A stretch of DNA of 64,000 bases from Scatophagus argus (GCF_020382885.2 NC_058495.1:3527627-3591626), one strand, 5' to 3'. Shown: positions 44,151 to 59,400, numbered from the stretch's first letter. Notes: generated from the sequence alone by a model not told the origin. Numbers and translations: made by a program.

Positions 44151-45044
44151 TTCAAGAGCGTTCACTTCTGCTTATTTTCCTATTGGCTTAAAAGTCAAAG
44201 CCTTCGTTAAAAACACTGCTACGTCAGGAAAGCAACTAAATAAAAAATGTCATCAAAGTCAACAGACATGATTTTGTCAAAGAAGTGACTGTATAATGTT
44301 TTTTGTGTTTTATTCAACCTATTTTGTAATTTATGCAAGTGGATAACTTTCCTTAAATCTTTTACTGGGATAAAGTTGCATTTTCTTCCTTGTCAATTGC
44401 ACAAACAGACAATACGTTTATTTTCACTTTTCAGAAATAACGAGTTTCTAACGTCATAACAGGTGTAAAGATGATCTGCAATTCACCGCCTATTGCTTTT
44501 CATCACGTTTGCTAAGCGGTAGAGCCTGGGTGTGAACTGTCTTGACAACTTTGAATATTTGGGTTTTGGGTTCGTGATTTGCGGTGGGGTCATTATTTTC
44601 TCCCTGGCCAATCAGCTGGCCGATAGTTTTGGCGTTTGTTGTAGCTGAAGTTCAAAATGAATTTACTGTTAGCTAACAACAGACCTAAAAATAACAGACA
44701 TTTTGCACATTCAAACATTCAGATTCTCCATACATAAGAAGGGCCGTTGCAACATGATACAATGGTTGCCGTGGTTCAACAGATTCAGAAAATCAGGGAC
44801 TTTCCAGCAGATTGTAGGCTACTTTTTATAAATGAACAGATGTGTATACTGATGTTTCATTTAATCGTGCAACAGGTTTTGCTTTGGACTTGTTTTAAAG
44901 CCCCTTTGCCCCAGATGTTTTGATTTTAACTTGTTCCAGTTTTATGAAAATTCATTTAACACTTTAAGCAAGCATTGCATATTGTTAAATAATTTACACG
45001 CATTTTAAAATAAATGCATTTATATTTCATTACATGATCAGTCA

Positions 45045-45260
45045 TCAATGGTGGGATGTAACTAAGTACATTTACTCTATAAGTACTATGCTTAGGTACA
45101 AATTTAAGGTACTTGTACTTCACTTGAGTATTGTCATTTTATCCAGGTTCATACTTTCACTCCATGACATCTCAGAGGGAAATATTGTACTTGTTACTTC
45201 CCTTCTCCACTTCTTTTGTTTGCCAACTTCGGTTACTTTTCAGATTTGAATATTTCATTT
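45045..45260 (+). repeat. Dispersed repeat of the AAGTACA/GTACTT family, copy 2
   Basis: The best copy in the window: TGGTGGGATGTAACTAAGTA, AAGGTACTTGTACTTCACTT and CATCTCAGAGGGAAATATTG in the usual order. The family is very common in percomorph genomes and is probably a non-autonomous DNA transposon. Confidence 0.75.
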
Positions 45261-46894
45261 CCTTCCTGTCCTGTGAAAACCATGTATCTCCAGATGTGTT
45301 GCTTTTGAATGTTTGTGATAAACTGAACTAAAATGTGTAGGTTTTTTAAAATTTTATTTGACTGATTTGCCTCCTTCTTAACCCAAATAAACATATGATG
45401 GTCTTATGGAATATGATATATTGTTGTACATTAAACCAGCTTAAAGTATGTAAAATAGTTCAAGAGCATTCATGAGCTTAACCTTAAATGATAGCCATAA
45501 AATATAACATACCAGCAGCAACATTAATCCGTAAACATCTGCTATAACAGTAAAACACTGACAGGTGCCATTTCCACCCAGTGGAAAACGTGTGAATGAA
45601 CTCATATCCCATTAATACCGCTAGATGGCAGCATACAACGAGGAATCGTGTGCAACAGACTCAGTAAGTGACATTTCCTTAATTTCATGTTTCGTGTTTG
45701 TTTTCTCAACATAAGTGAGATGATCTAACACTGAAACGCAGCAATCTACCAACAACCAAGGAAGCACCTTCAAGCCCTGATGAAGTCAACCTGCTAAAGT
45801 ACTTTATGTATACTGTATACCACTACTGACAGCCTTTTCTGACACCTTGACTCATATAATATTGTTCCCCATACATGCTCTTTAAAATGCATAAAGACAC
45901 GTCTCTGACTTTTAGAATGATGTACTGAAATGTGGACCAGAGCCATGTGAGTGTGTCTCCTCCAAAGCCCAGCTTCAATTAAAGAATGCAAGTAATTTTC
46001 TTTGTGCATTTTTTTTAACATCACAATGTAATAATCTATATAATAATGGCCAGACTAACATGTTGGGGGTCCACTGGAGTGACATGAGCTGCTGGGCCCA
46101 TAATGTTCCTTCCCTTCTTTGTACATTGTCCTCAGTATTTGTATTCTGTAATTCTGGATGCCTTTTGGTTTGCTTTTTGGCAATTTTATTAGATACAAAA
46201 TCATAATAATGTACCTCATAGGTACAATATGTGCTAAAATAATGAAGGTTTTGAAAGAGGATCCTTATTATGTTAGCTGACATTTTGTGTTTGCTGACCA
46301 CTAATCACAGGGTTTGCAGTTCTACTCCTGCTCCTTATTTCCATGTGCCAAAGTGTCTTTGCAACGCATGAACCTTAAATTGCTTCCAATAGTACGACCA
46401 GCACTGTACATGGTAATTCACTGCAATCAGTGTGTTACTTGCCACACAATGAACCTGGGACTTTCAGATATGCCTTTGTATTGGTAGTCCAACACAAAGG
46501 CAACCATAACAGAATCTTAATTAGAGGGTCGAAATGAAAAAGTCTGATGATCAGAGAACTGCAACATTTTTGAAAAGATTTTTATAACTCTTTAGTACTC
46601 ACCACCTTTTGGGGGTGGTGAACCCCCAAATTACAATTTGGACCTAAAGCTGCACTGCCTTAAAGGTAGGAGTAACCATATATTCAAGACTTTAATTGAA
46701 CACACAGGTTTCGTAGGACCCAGTCTGAAGGTGAAAGGTCCACACAGTGCGAGCACCCTGTAGGTGGAAGTGGGTGAGCAAATTGTAGACAAAATTGTGT
46801 GCATTAGAGGGTTAAGCAAGACACCAAAGCTCCACCAACCCCAGGGTTCCTGTTCTGTAATGACAGACCAATGGTCTCCCTTTAGACATGGCAC

Positions 46895-46985
46895 AGTGTC
46901 AAGTCAACTCAGTGATATTTATATAGTCCAAAATCACATATCACAATGTCTTAGTGGGCTTTACAATCTGTAAAGTGGAAAAAAA
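46895..46985 (+). repeat. Dispersed fish repeat fragment (ATATTTATATAGTCCAAAATC type)
   Basis: GATATTTATATAGTCCAAAA and AGTGGGCTTTACAATCTGTA are hallmark phrases of a common fish interspersed repeat. Only about 90 bp are recognisable. Confidence 0.6.
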
Positions 46986-47994
46986 AATTCCACTGTTTTT
47001 TGGAATTGTACTTTCATAAAGTTGGGGAGCTCACAAGAGATAGATTTCTAGACAAGATCACCTCATCTTTAGTAACTAGTATGGGTAAAAAAACAATCAA
47101 TCTTCCATTTTCCATATTGCAACCTTTGACATCTTAAATCCTCCTTTACTGGAAACACCCACATCTTTCCAACTCCATGCCCCCAGTTTGTAATTGATTG
47201 CAAGAAGATTTTGAAGCTCAGAAATCAGTTAAACTGTTTGACAAACTCCACTCTTTGTGACTAGTAAACTGGCCTTTCACGTTTATATTATTGTGCATTA
47301 TTATTATGCATATTATTTATATATCTGTGACAGTTAAATAAATATCCTTGCAGATTAAGTACTGTTTTCTTCGTGCATGCATCTGATATTCATTAACCAA
47401 ACGACAAAGAGTTTTCAGTTTCTAATTTTAATGTCATTAAAAATCCAACATGTGTTGTACTCAGTTTTTGTTAAGAAAAGTTTGGGAATGCATAACATGT
47501 TTTTTTTAGAATATTTACACAGATATTCACAAAAAGTAGACTGTATCAAATTATTACCCTGTAGAATGTAAATTTTACACAACAAAGTAATAAAATACTT
47601 AAAACATCCATATAACAAACAATATTCAGAGAATATAAAATCATTGTAAATTATATAAAACAAACTATATTTTATACTTTATATTTATAACTGCATTTTA
47701 ATACTGACTTGAGTACAGTATCCCAAATGTGCAATTTTCAAATTCCACTATGTTGAAGTCTTTTACTTTAGCACAAACACAGCTTGATATTCTAATTGTT
47801 GTGCTCATTCCAGCAACTTTTTCTAGCATTATTAACAGTTTACCTACATTTATCATGATAACATTGAGCAAAAAGCAGTGATGCTTGAAAATAATTGCTT
47901 ATCAGCTGAAAGACAAGGAAACTGATAAATGACTGATGAATAAAACAATGTCTTTTGCTGTACAGACAAATCAACATGCTTGGTATGAGTACTC

Positions 47995-50900
47995 TCAGAG
48001 GTCAAGCGATATCCGAAAGTGCTGTGCTCTTTGGGCCAGTTCTTTGGCAAACTCTAGAGCCTCGTGCAGAGCCTCCCTGTCTGGGAAGTGCAGTGCAGCC
48101 TTCTTGGTGGCCACAGCCAGTTGCTTCAGGAGAGCACAAAGGTGGTTGCTCTTACACAGAAGGTTCTGGTTGGAGCCTGTACGTTGGGCCTCCCTGCACA
48201 GGGTGTCCACCAGTCTTTGGCCCACCATGATCACCAGCTTACTTTGTGAGATGAATTTTTCTGGTGGCTGGCCATCTTGAAGGCTGACCACAAATCCCCC
48301 AATGGCCTTTTGGAGAGCACCAAAGTAAAGCCGGCAATGCTCTGACAGGGAGGATGACCTCAGTTCCTCTGTGCCGCTGCCAGACTCAAAGGAGTGACGT
48401 TTGTTGTCAGCCTGAGCAGTGGAGAAATGGAACAAACAAGGTGAACAAACAAGGAATATGTTAAACCCAAAGGAAAAGATATATTTTATTTTCATCATGC
48501 TCATCATAAGTAGGAACAAATCCATTGTGTTAGGAGATGGTGATACTCACCTGTGCCTTGTTGGAGACTGGTGTGGCATTAGTTTTTGGTTCTCTCTGCA
48601 CTTCCTTGTGCTGCTTCGCAAAGTCATTCTTAGTCTGAGGAAAAGTCAGTATCAAAAATACCACATTAGTATGCTTTGGTCTTCCCTAGGTTAAAAGCTC
48701 TTCATTCAGTTACCATAATAACATATAATATTTATAATAGAAGATAAGGAGCTATCACCTGTAGCTCTACATAGTCATTGTCGTCCTCCTCTAAGTCCCC
48801 TCCTTGTTCATTTCCATCAGGACTGTTCTTTGTCTCTGGCTGACCTGTGGTGTTGAGAGGTTCTGGATCTTTCTGAGGGGCTTTAAACAAAAGTTTGCCA
48901 TTGGCATTGATGATTGACACCAGACGTTTGACATCCTCTGGAACAGTGCGTGCCACCATAACAAAGCGCTCCAGTTGGTCCGGTGTCTGGACCTGCCCTG
49001 GGTCTTGGCAAAGTGTGTTGAGAGGCCAGCCAGCCATGTTTAGAGCACCTACTGTTTGCTGAAGGATCACACCTGAGTCTTCTACAATGGACAACTGTTT
49101 ATAGAGCCTTGTCTGAAGGTTGGTATCAGTCAAACGGCGAGCATTGCCCTTAACATCAAGAGCAAAGTTCAGGAAGGACGTCAGAGAACATGCAATCCCC
49201 TCTGCTGCATCTTTGATCTCCTTTAGGTGTTTCTCCAGATGTCCCTTGCTTCTCCAGTTACTGCTCACAAATTCCATGAGACATGGCACAGCCCTGCAAA
49301 TGCACTCCTGCAGGTCCAGAAGTGTGCGGCAGGCCACATCCTGGTTTACTGTCACTTCTCGCAGAGGCTCGGGAGAAGAGGAGCTCAGAGCCAGAGAGTC
49401 ACAGGAACTGGTGGAGGAGCTGGAAGCTGTACTGATTCTTTGACTGTCTGCTACAGAGAGACGTAAGATTCTACCTTGCTCACTGTCCTCCTGTGCCAAC
49501 AACTCCCCACTTTCTGGAAGGTCACGGAAAGATGTGCAGGCCAGGAAGTTCCTCATTCGCTGAAGACGCACCCTTTTGAGTTCATGAGCATTGCTTGAGT
49601 CACTCCGGCACTCTAGAGGTATATGACTATTGGGGGGGTCACAAACACCCAACTCATCTGTGAGCCTCTGAGTTGGGGGCTTGTCATAAATCAGAACCCT
49701 TGGCAGCACTTTGGGTGGACTCGGGACGTCAACAGCACTGGGCTTTGGTATATCATAAAGTGAGGAAGGTGTACTGTCTCTTTGAATGGGCCAAGCATGA
49801 GCTTTGGAGGGCATGGTATCATAGCAGCCTTGGGGTGGGCTTTGTTTCTCGGGACCCACGGGCACATCATAAATCCACTCAGGCTTGCGGGGGTTGGGTA
49901 GGGTGCTGAATCCAGCAATCCCTTTCTGTGGGGCTTCTTTGGCTGAGGGAACCGGGATATCATAGTTAGGGTCCTGAGGCAAAGGTGGTGGAACTGCATA
50001 CACCTGTGCACAAGAACAATGTTGTTAATATCACAGCTACACAGAAAGAAAACTGGTACTTGAAAATGTGAAAGACAGCATATAAAGGCGGCCCATCATC
50101 AGTTCCTTGCTTCATTAATCCCTCCAAATGTCTGAGACTTACATAAGAGTCCCCTGAACTGCCACACCTTGAACTCTCTGGAGAATCAAATCTTTTCTCC
50201 AGCTGGGAAATTGGAAGCAGCGAATTTTTTCGTGGCCTATGTCTGGGAGTTGTTGATGCCTGCAAATAGAACATCACAACAATAAAATAAGACCAGCACC
50301 TATGCCAGTGGCAGAACATCACAACCTCTAATGCACTGTGTTGTGTAATTTTTTTTTAGGATCTCACAGTAAAAACAGAAGCTCTTCTTGCTTGGCTTGG
50401 GACATCGTAAACTTCTCCTTTTGGACCTGACACCATGCTGAAGAATGAAGGCTGCAGACAAAACAGACAGGTTGGAACATTGAGGTTGAGTGGCAACACT
50501 TGCACTGCTTTGATCAAAGCTGCATATACTCCATTGACCTCTACATCAATGCATTTATGGGGACAGTGTTTGCTGTGAAGCCTGTTGGAAGTACCAGAGA
50601 ACCCCATTATGTATACACTTTACCCATTAACACAGCTCTATAATAGAAACCATGCTGCTCATTGAATATTAGGTGGCTACTGCAGAAGGGAAGAGGACTC
50701 CCCCGGAGCAGGAGAGGAAATGGTGAACATGTGGGTATATTTCGCTCCGAGTTCTGCTGCACCGGCACCCGTACAGACACTTCTGTCTTTCTAGGGTCCC
50801 TGGCGGCATGAACTGCTGTTTGCAGTTAAAAGTGTCTGAAGTCTGTGTCTGTTTGTCTTTTACAGGCCCATAAAGACCCCGGTGCTGCATGCCTGTCCCC

Positions 50901-53436
50901 ATGGAGAGGCCCCGGGTCCCCATCTGTAAGCTGTTTTGCCAGCAGGGGTTTCACAGCATTGCATTTCTGCAGCAGTATACATCTCTAATCATGAGAGTGA
51001 ATACTTCCCAAAGAAAAGAACTAACTTTGACCTCAGACCAGTAGACACCAACATCTACCAAATGTATTTGTTAGTCTGTCTTTTTGAGAAAAGCAAGATA
51101 AAGGCACGCTTATAGAAAAAGCTTTTGGTACCATGTTTGCCTCAGGTCCCTCTGTGCTGTGCTGGAGTGCTGATGGAACTGGATTTTTTGAAGATGATAA
51201 AGGAGTGGATGGAACTTTATAGATCATGTCCATGCGTTCGTAGGCTGGACTGCTGGAGGGTCGGGGAACACTGGGTATCTGGTAGATATTTTGCACGCTG
51301 TTGTCAGTTTTAGCATCAGTCGGTTTGGTTTTTTCTGTGTCATGGCTTAGGGAGCCTGCAGTGGTTCCAGTTTGTGGTAAAAGCTGCAGTCTATTTGCAG
51401 GGGCAAGACCATGCCGGCCATAAAGAGAACACATCCACCAGCCACTGGTGCCGGCCACATTTTGATCCATCACTGTGACGATGTCCCCTTTTCGGAAGGC
51501 CAGCTCATCTGCACACTCTGCAGTGTTGTCATACAGAGCTTTTGCAAGTTTGCTCTAAAATAAAGAGAACACAAAACGGAAATAAAGATTAGGAAGTAAA
51601 GCATAGTTGTACATTTCAAAAGTTAAATAATCAACATGTAGACAAAATCTTTCATTTGCCACAGTTACCCGGTCAATTTCTATACAGTTCTACTTTTAGA
51701 CGGAAGCATTTGAATCTCGTTTTGATACCATCTATTGCACAGGTCTTGAATGTAATGCACTTTTTTTTCATTCTTTTTTTGTTGCTGTGGGCCTATGACA
51801 ACATTTCCTCTTGCAAAATACTGCTACAACCCGCACAGCATCTGACTTGTCCAGTGATTCACAATGTCATTTTATAAATTATGATAAACACAACTAGTTG
51901 TCAGACAGTCATTCTTACTGTTAGAGTGACTGTGAAGCAACCTAAGTAGAGTTGTTGTTTTTTCTTTATTCATCTTGAATGACATCTTCCTTTGCTCTTT
52001 ATTCTCACTTCCTATTTGTGCTCCCTACAAAGAGGTAAATGGAAAACAAGTTTCTTCAGAGCTTCCGCTTGCAGACTTGTGAGCATCCTATCTCATCATC
52101 ACAACAACACACTGAATTGTGCAAAAGAAACCTCTTTCACTGCATATTTTGACTCAGTCACGTTCTCTGCAATTGAAGAATGATCACTGATTATTATGAA
52201 TGCATGCCCTAGTGGCACAGCTTCTAAACTTCCATGCTCTTTTCTGTATGTGACAAATTAAATCAGATTGTGCTGCATACAGCAACAGTCAGAGTTCCTT
52301 TTGTTTCGCTGTCAACCACTTTGCCGTGGTGGCTCTTGTCGTCATTATGAGAAACAAGCTGTGAACAATGAAACTGGTCTCCAAAACCGCCAGGCAGAGC
52401 CGTCTTCACAGTCAGTAAGCTGTGGTTTGACGTTCTGAGTAATGACAGAAAAATTAGTGTTCACTCTTATCTCAGCCAACTGTGTTGTCGGTGTGTCATA
52501 ATGACGCTTATTTTCACTTTTTTTCTTTTTGGCACATTCTACTGTCACGACAAAATGGTGACTGACAGAGCAGCAAGATAACATTCAGCTGACAGTTCAG
52601 TGTGATTCCCAACACTGCAATGAACTCAGGATATTTGTAATAAAATTGGAATGCAAATAAACATGAACATTCTTTATTTATTCCTCTTGATAATAAAAGT
52701 CCAAAAATGGCCTTTTCATTTAAAAATGTAAGCCCATACAGCTCACTGACTGTCTGGTGGGTCATTCGTTACAAACTGTATTGTGCAGACAAACATTCTT
52801 CAACCCCAAAGAACTCTGTTAAAAAAGGGAAACCAAAGACCCGTTTGTCACCAAAACACCCACAGCTTACTTTGTGCTGCTTCATTTGAACAAACCAAAT
52901 ACCCCCAACAAAACACCACACAGACGATTCAAGAAACTGACCACACTCCCACCGCAGCAGTGCTTCTCTCCTGGGTGCCATTTTTTGTGCATATGACATT
53001 AAAGAAATCGAACTTGAACAGGGAAAGCAAATTTCAAGATGAGGAAAACTTCAAATTGTCAGAGCGCAGCTGTAAAAATAGTGCCTGAGCTTTACACAGT
53101 ACTGCGAGTACTGCGAGAGTGGAATAACATGATATATATATATATATATGTTACAAGAGAAAACAAGATGTCAATGAGTTGCCTGTGTCAACAGAGGATT
53201 TCATACCATGAAATATCTTATGTAACAGAATATATTTTATGAATTTTATGCTGTCTACAATAATAAAATGGGAATACTCAAATATCATTACATTGTATTG
53301 AAGTTCCTGAGTTCTTGGTGACATTTCACTACTGATACATACAAAGACAGATCCAAGACAAAACCAAGACAGACGCTGGACGAAGCAAACACACCACACA
53401 CACAGACACCCTCAGCCAATGTGTGTGTGGGGTTCT

Positions 53437-53477
<41 letters not shown>

Positions 53478-56400
53478 GAGGGTGAATCCTCTGCAACAAA
53501 GAGCCCATTCACCATCAGAGCACAACACACTCAGCACCTGTTGGGATGCAGGCCTGTGGAACACACTGACTGCAGCAGACTGTGGCTAACGCCCTCGGCA
53601 TCCACACACACACACACACCAAGCCTCAGCAAACTCCATGCCTAATCCTCTGGGTCATGCTACAGACATGCAAGCAAAATGCATAGGGTCAAATGACAGT
53701 CAGCAACCGTACCAGCAAGATTTATGTTGTTGTGCTTTGTTCCTGGAATCATCAGTATGTGAGTCAGAAAACTCTGGTTGTGTTACGGTTTTTTAATAAT
53801 CCAGGTCATGATACGATGTGTTTGTAAAAAGCCTGTCGAGTTTCAGTGCTTGTGACTGAGATGGGCCACATTCAACCCACAGCTTATTCCATGACCTGAT
53901 TTTTGTTGAACCTCAGATTTACCAAGTATTATATTGTTTCACGCTACAACTCAACGTAAGAAAAAAAAAAAAAAAATCAGGTTATTTGTCCTGAGTGAAG
54001 CACATGTCTTGTGCTGTGTTTACTGCAGTCCCTGATTCTGTGTCTGCATGTTGATCACTGAGTACAGTTACAAAGTCAGATTCAGCTGTGACTCTTTTGG
54101 ATTCCTGCACACGCCTGCTTGTGCAGATCAGCCCCTCTGACAGCTGGCCTTCAGCGCTTCAGCCGCACAGCTGTCACTACCTCTCCCGTCTGCTCCGTGC
54201 TGTTCACAAATTAACATTGGCCGGTCAGACACAAAGCAAGAAGTGCTTTTAAAGGTCCCAGATAGGAGCTTCTGTTCAGGCAGCAGGCGACATCAAGCCA
54301 CATCAAGCCCATCTTAGCTATCTCAAATCAGAACAATACAGTTCAATGTTTCCTAGACAGTCTCTGTTTTAAGCCAGAAAGAAGATCATTGTATTTTTGA
54401 CTCGTGTTAAACCCTCACACCAATCACAAAAGTAATCGCTGGTTATTTCGATCGTTAATTGATATGTTGATAGTTGTTTCAGTCAGCTGATTGTTTAGTC
54501 TACAAAACAAAATGAAAACAGTAAAAAATGCCAAATAACAACTTTCAACAATACCAATACCAACCATACCAGCCATTCCAACACTCCAAAGTCCAAATAA
54601 TTTCATTCTACAAAGCAGGAAGCAGGCTCATTGGACATGCAGGAACCAGAGAATGTTTGGCATTTATGCTTGATGAATGACATAAAACAGGACAAAGTAA
54701 CGTTTGCATTTGAAGAGTCAGAACTAATTCAACAACATAGATTGTATAGTTATATTTGTTCAAGGATTGCCAAGATTAATATCGTAAGGTACTGTCATAC
54801 CATAAACTGTATAATAAGTCACTGTAACGTCACCTATTGGTTTATGGACTATGGTTTTAAATCCTTGAGATCGGGGTAATGACTGTTGCCGTCTCAGTTT
54901 TGTGATAATATCTGGACAAAAAGGTAGAGTAGGGAAAATATCTTGAGTGATTCTTCCGCATTGGCTTCACTTTTCAGATTTGGAAGCTAATCTACTATTT
55001 ATTCTGTCTGGGTCATGCCGTTGAGGAGCTACTCTGCAGCTACCGATGTGCATTGTTCAAGCATTTCTTAACCGCTCCAAAGAAAGAAAAATCCTCACTT
55101 CTGAAAGATTGACATTGTTGGATAATTGCAAATGTTTTTTTACCATATACAAAGACAGCACCTGTAGAGGCACACTACTCAGTCAACATAATTAGAGCAT
55201 CCAGTCCCACTAGAAAAGGAACCGGCCCAGGAAGAGGTTCCCAGTGTGGGAATGACACCGTCTTGGTTCACTCTAACCTTTTGCCCCCTTGACAGCCTGG
55301 GCATGACCCCCGGGGTCAGGTCAGCACCTCATCCATTACACATTCAGACACATGCCAGGCCCAGCACCCATGGTGGCGGTGAACAAATCTGTCACACGTG
55401 TCTAAAGGTTCACTAAAATTTAGCAAAAATGTTCATTTTCCTAGATCGAGTTGTGGGAGCAGGGTGTTCAAAATGAAGGAGAACACATAGTTAAGATAAT
55501 CTCTTTTCTTGAATTTGGACAGGAAGTCAGCCTGTAAATATGACATATTAGAGTTTCCCACAGTATCTTAGATACAAAATTGGGGGCAGGGGGGGGACAA
55601 AGAGGAGAGACAGGGACAGACAGACAAAACAGAGAGAAAAACACTGAAAGACAGATTTGGTATCCCAGTAAATTATCTTCTGACATGTTAGGAATTCTTT
55701 CCTGGACGATCGTTTCTATCATTTTTAAACGATCCTCAGATGTGCTCTATGGAAAATCATCTTTGTAAACCCTCTCTCCAACCCAAACAAATCCACGAGG
55801 AGGCTGTGGAGACAAATTCATGCTCTGTGGCAGTGACACTGACTCGCTTACAGCTGCCCTGGTATTTCCTGTATGGGAACTGGTGAGAACTATGTCAAAA
55901 TCTCATACGAAAACACACACGAATGATGAAAACTTCCTAGGACTTTTTTTGGACAATCGACATTCCACATCTAATCTTCTTCTAACTACAGCATATCAAT
56001 AAATAAACAATACATGGATTTAATATTTTCAACACTAAACAAAAAACTTAAAGAAAGGTGAGCTAATATAATCTCCAATAGATTATTGTATGCTTTTTAG
56101 GATGGAGATCTTAACATTTGCTTTACTTTGATAAGATTATGTAGCCTACTGGTAATCTTAAAATAACCGAATTGAAAGTTTGTTTCTTATAAAATATTTT
56201 CATTTGAGAAGAACTACACATATGGGACAAAGGACATGAGGTAGATGACTTTTCATAGTGCAAGGGACTATGGGAAACTGGTGCATCAGCGCAGGAATCA
56301 GGACATCTTTTGAGCTGTAAACACACAGTATGTATTTTCTGCCTCTAACGATTTTATATGGATGAAGAAATATTTTAGTTCAGTTTCAGTTTTATTGATG

Positions 56401-59400
56401 TTATGTCCCATTTTTGGACTTCCTCACTCTCTGACAAATTAACATTGTGCTGTATTAATGACCACTTTGCAGCAGACTTTCAAAGAACAGTCTAGGAGAT
56501 AAGAGTACTGGTGCAGTGATGTGCAGACTTTTTAGAGAAGTATGAAAGATGGCCAACAAATAGCTGATTCAGCTTCATTTCAGTGTATGATTATGGTTAT
56601 TAGACTACAAGATTGTTTTAAAATAAGAGGTCTAACTTCTTTAACTGTATCTAACAGCAGTATGAGAATAAATATACTGTAGCCTTAATCGTCCAGAGGA
56701 CAGCGTATTTCTTCACATGACAGACTGAACAGCGTGAGCAGCAGCAGATAACGAGCGGACTGCAGGCTCACTGCTCGGTGACAGGAACTTATCTCACTCC
56801 TCACAGTGTTTTATTTATACCCACACTTCCTCTGTCTCATCTTCTGCCTTTTGTCATCTTGTTACTTAAATTGTAGCTGCTCATGTTTAGGAGCATGGAG
56901 GAGGGTGAGATTGTATCAACCAAATATGGACCATTCTTAGGGACAGTGCAGATCATTGTAGGGTCTTCACCTCACGAACAGACACACATACACGCAGTAT
57001 CTTTACAGATTGTGAATTTAAATTCATTTGAAGAACACTTTCTTTTTGCTAATAACGTTAAAAAAATTCTGCATTTTCTGTGAGTCTGTACACTGGCGGT
57101 TTACAGGAAATCTGATGGATCACGTACGAGGTACCCTGTGGAATTTTTGACCACCTCTGGTGGTGTGGAGCAGTTGTTTTTATACATCGATCTCTGCAAA
57201 TCAGAGGAAAGTGACAACAAAGGCGGTGAAGACAAATGATGACACATTATGACAACTGAGCAAACTCTGATGGAAACTATGAGAAGAAGAAGCAGGAAAA
57301 GGTGAAATAGTTAAGTAAACAAGCCTTGGCCTTAAACCTGCAGTGCAGGACTTTTTTCCTATAAATGAAAATGTGTCTTACTTTCAAGCCTTTGCCAGGT
57401 GAGTTCCCACAATGTTCATTAACCCTGTGATTGCCAGATAAATCTCCTCAATTTCTCAGTATACCTTTGTTTTTAAATCCAGTAATGAGACATTTTATAT
57501 TAAAGACTGATTTGCCAGAATATGTTGAACTCAATGTTCTGTTAGGTTACACGATGCAGTGAGGAACACTAAATGTAAAATTTGGTTACAAGGAGACTCC
57601 CCAGGGTATCTTTCATGGGTGGGTGCTCGAGCACCAGAGTACTGCTGTGATTGGGAGCTATGCTTTAAAGCATCAAACACCACGTTTAAAGCAGTATCAC
57701 TATCTGTGCAATGGAAAGCAACAGGCTTTATGGGCTGTGTGGTTTGAGTATCACTGGCATTGGAATGTAATAGTTTGACCACTTGCCAGAGCAACACACT
57801 GTAAAAAAAACCTGCCACCCATATATTGTGACCTTATAACTTTGATGTAGCGAACATGTAAGCAAACTGGCAGACAGAAAAACAAGAGTAGCACCTATTT
57901 GGAGTCATGTTTGAGTCCACTTGTTTAATGTAAGTCCTATATTACCACTACGCTTTGTTTTGGTCTCACAAACTGGCTTTATGGCTGCCAAAAATGCTCC
58001 ACTCCAGCTAGTTGCTAACTTTGTCTGTGTTGTGGTTGGTGCTGGAAAGGTATGGCACAATGGCTTTACTAGAACTTCTGTGGCTGTGGACGGAAACGAC
58101 ACTGTTGAGAGCTGCAACACCAAACCCCCCCCCCAAAAAAACAAAAAAAAAAAAATGTAGGTTGTAAAACTTAAAGAAATTATCTAAAAGTCACCAACAA
58201 CTCCTTCTCTGTGGGTTTGTAACCACGAACTACACCCATCACATTACACAGTCATTTGATCAGTTCATACAAAAATAGTGATTGAAGCAGCTTTAAAAGG
58301 TAGTTTGTGTATCCGCCCTGTTAAACCTCCCACTAAAACCGCACGAACCCCCATCTTCTAAATGGGAATTCAGACATAGCTGTGGAAAGCCCCAACACTG
58401 TTGAAAGCCATTAACATTTATCCATTCATTTATAAATACCTTACATATTATCAAAGACTTAACTCTACTGGCCACTGACTCCATTATTTTATTTTATTGC
58501 TTTTATTATTATTATGCCCAAGTTTGCATATGTCTTTAATATTTTTGGCTGACAGGATGAAGATGGGGTGGATGAATAACCCTCAGCACGTACGCACAGT
58601 GGCTGGATAACATGAAGGACATGTGAAGAAGATGCTGCCTCTTCTCCAGAACAGCCTCCTGCTGTGTAAGCCCTCATGAATGCCGACTTCTGCTCTCCGA
58701 TGATAAAAGTAGACTGCAACACGGCACATAAGGCATCCCAAAATAGCTCTCTCTGAACTAAAAAAGACATAAATTCCAATACAAAACAAACCTTATAGAA
58801 CGGAAATTAGATTGCTTAAACTGACTGTTAGTCATCAGCCAAACCAGTCTGCTTTTTTCTCTTTCTCAAGAAGAAGCAATGAATAAGATGAGCTCAGTTG
58901 TCACTTTGCATGGGAAAATGTCAGGATGACGCATACCTCTTCCCTCTACTATGAATATCAGATTGGATCTGGGAAGATCATGGTTTGTTTATACATTAGT
59001 CATGTTGAGCCTTTTTCCATCCAAAGACCCCCCAACAAAAAATGACTGATCTTGTAGGCCCCCAGTCAGAAAAAAAAACAAAAAACTAGTGCCGTGCAGA
59101 GTTTTTGCTGTTTTAGTCATGAAATAACAAGTTGACAAAGGTGCAGAGAAACTGCAGAAGAAGAGTCAGACAATTCTAAGATCAATCTTTCTTCCATCTG
59201 CTGCTGGCCTTGCGTTCCCATTGAAACCTCTGGAGGGCCTTTTCAAACTTGTAAAGAGAAAATGGTGCAAATACATCCCATTTGTAGTTTCTTGTTTGCC
59301 GCAAACAGATTCAGAAAAAATAAATAAATAAATAAATAAAATTCAAAAGGTTCACTCAGCAGATCCACTAAACAAAAAGAACACACAGAGAGCAGCAACA

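Larger units (their letters stand above)
44160..47700. other. Intergenic region between cass4 and fam120a
   Basis: No gene was recognised. The AT-rich sequence contains two dispersed repeats (45045-45260 and 46895-46985). The 3' UTR of cass4 must end somewhere between about 47000 and 47994; several AT-rich ATTAAA-like candidates make the end ambiguous. This interval is the join between two human synteny blocks. Confidence 0.5.

Noticed and set aside
49120-49466. Plus-strand ORFs over the large cass4 exon
   Set aside because: They are shadows of the 1245-nt cass4 exon.
57905-58160. ORFs of 79 codons on both strands in cass4 intron 1
   Set aside because: Both run into poly-C/poly-A sequence and show no domain; probably an old repeat or chance.
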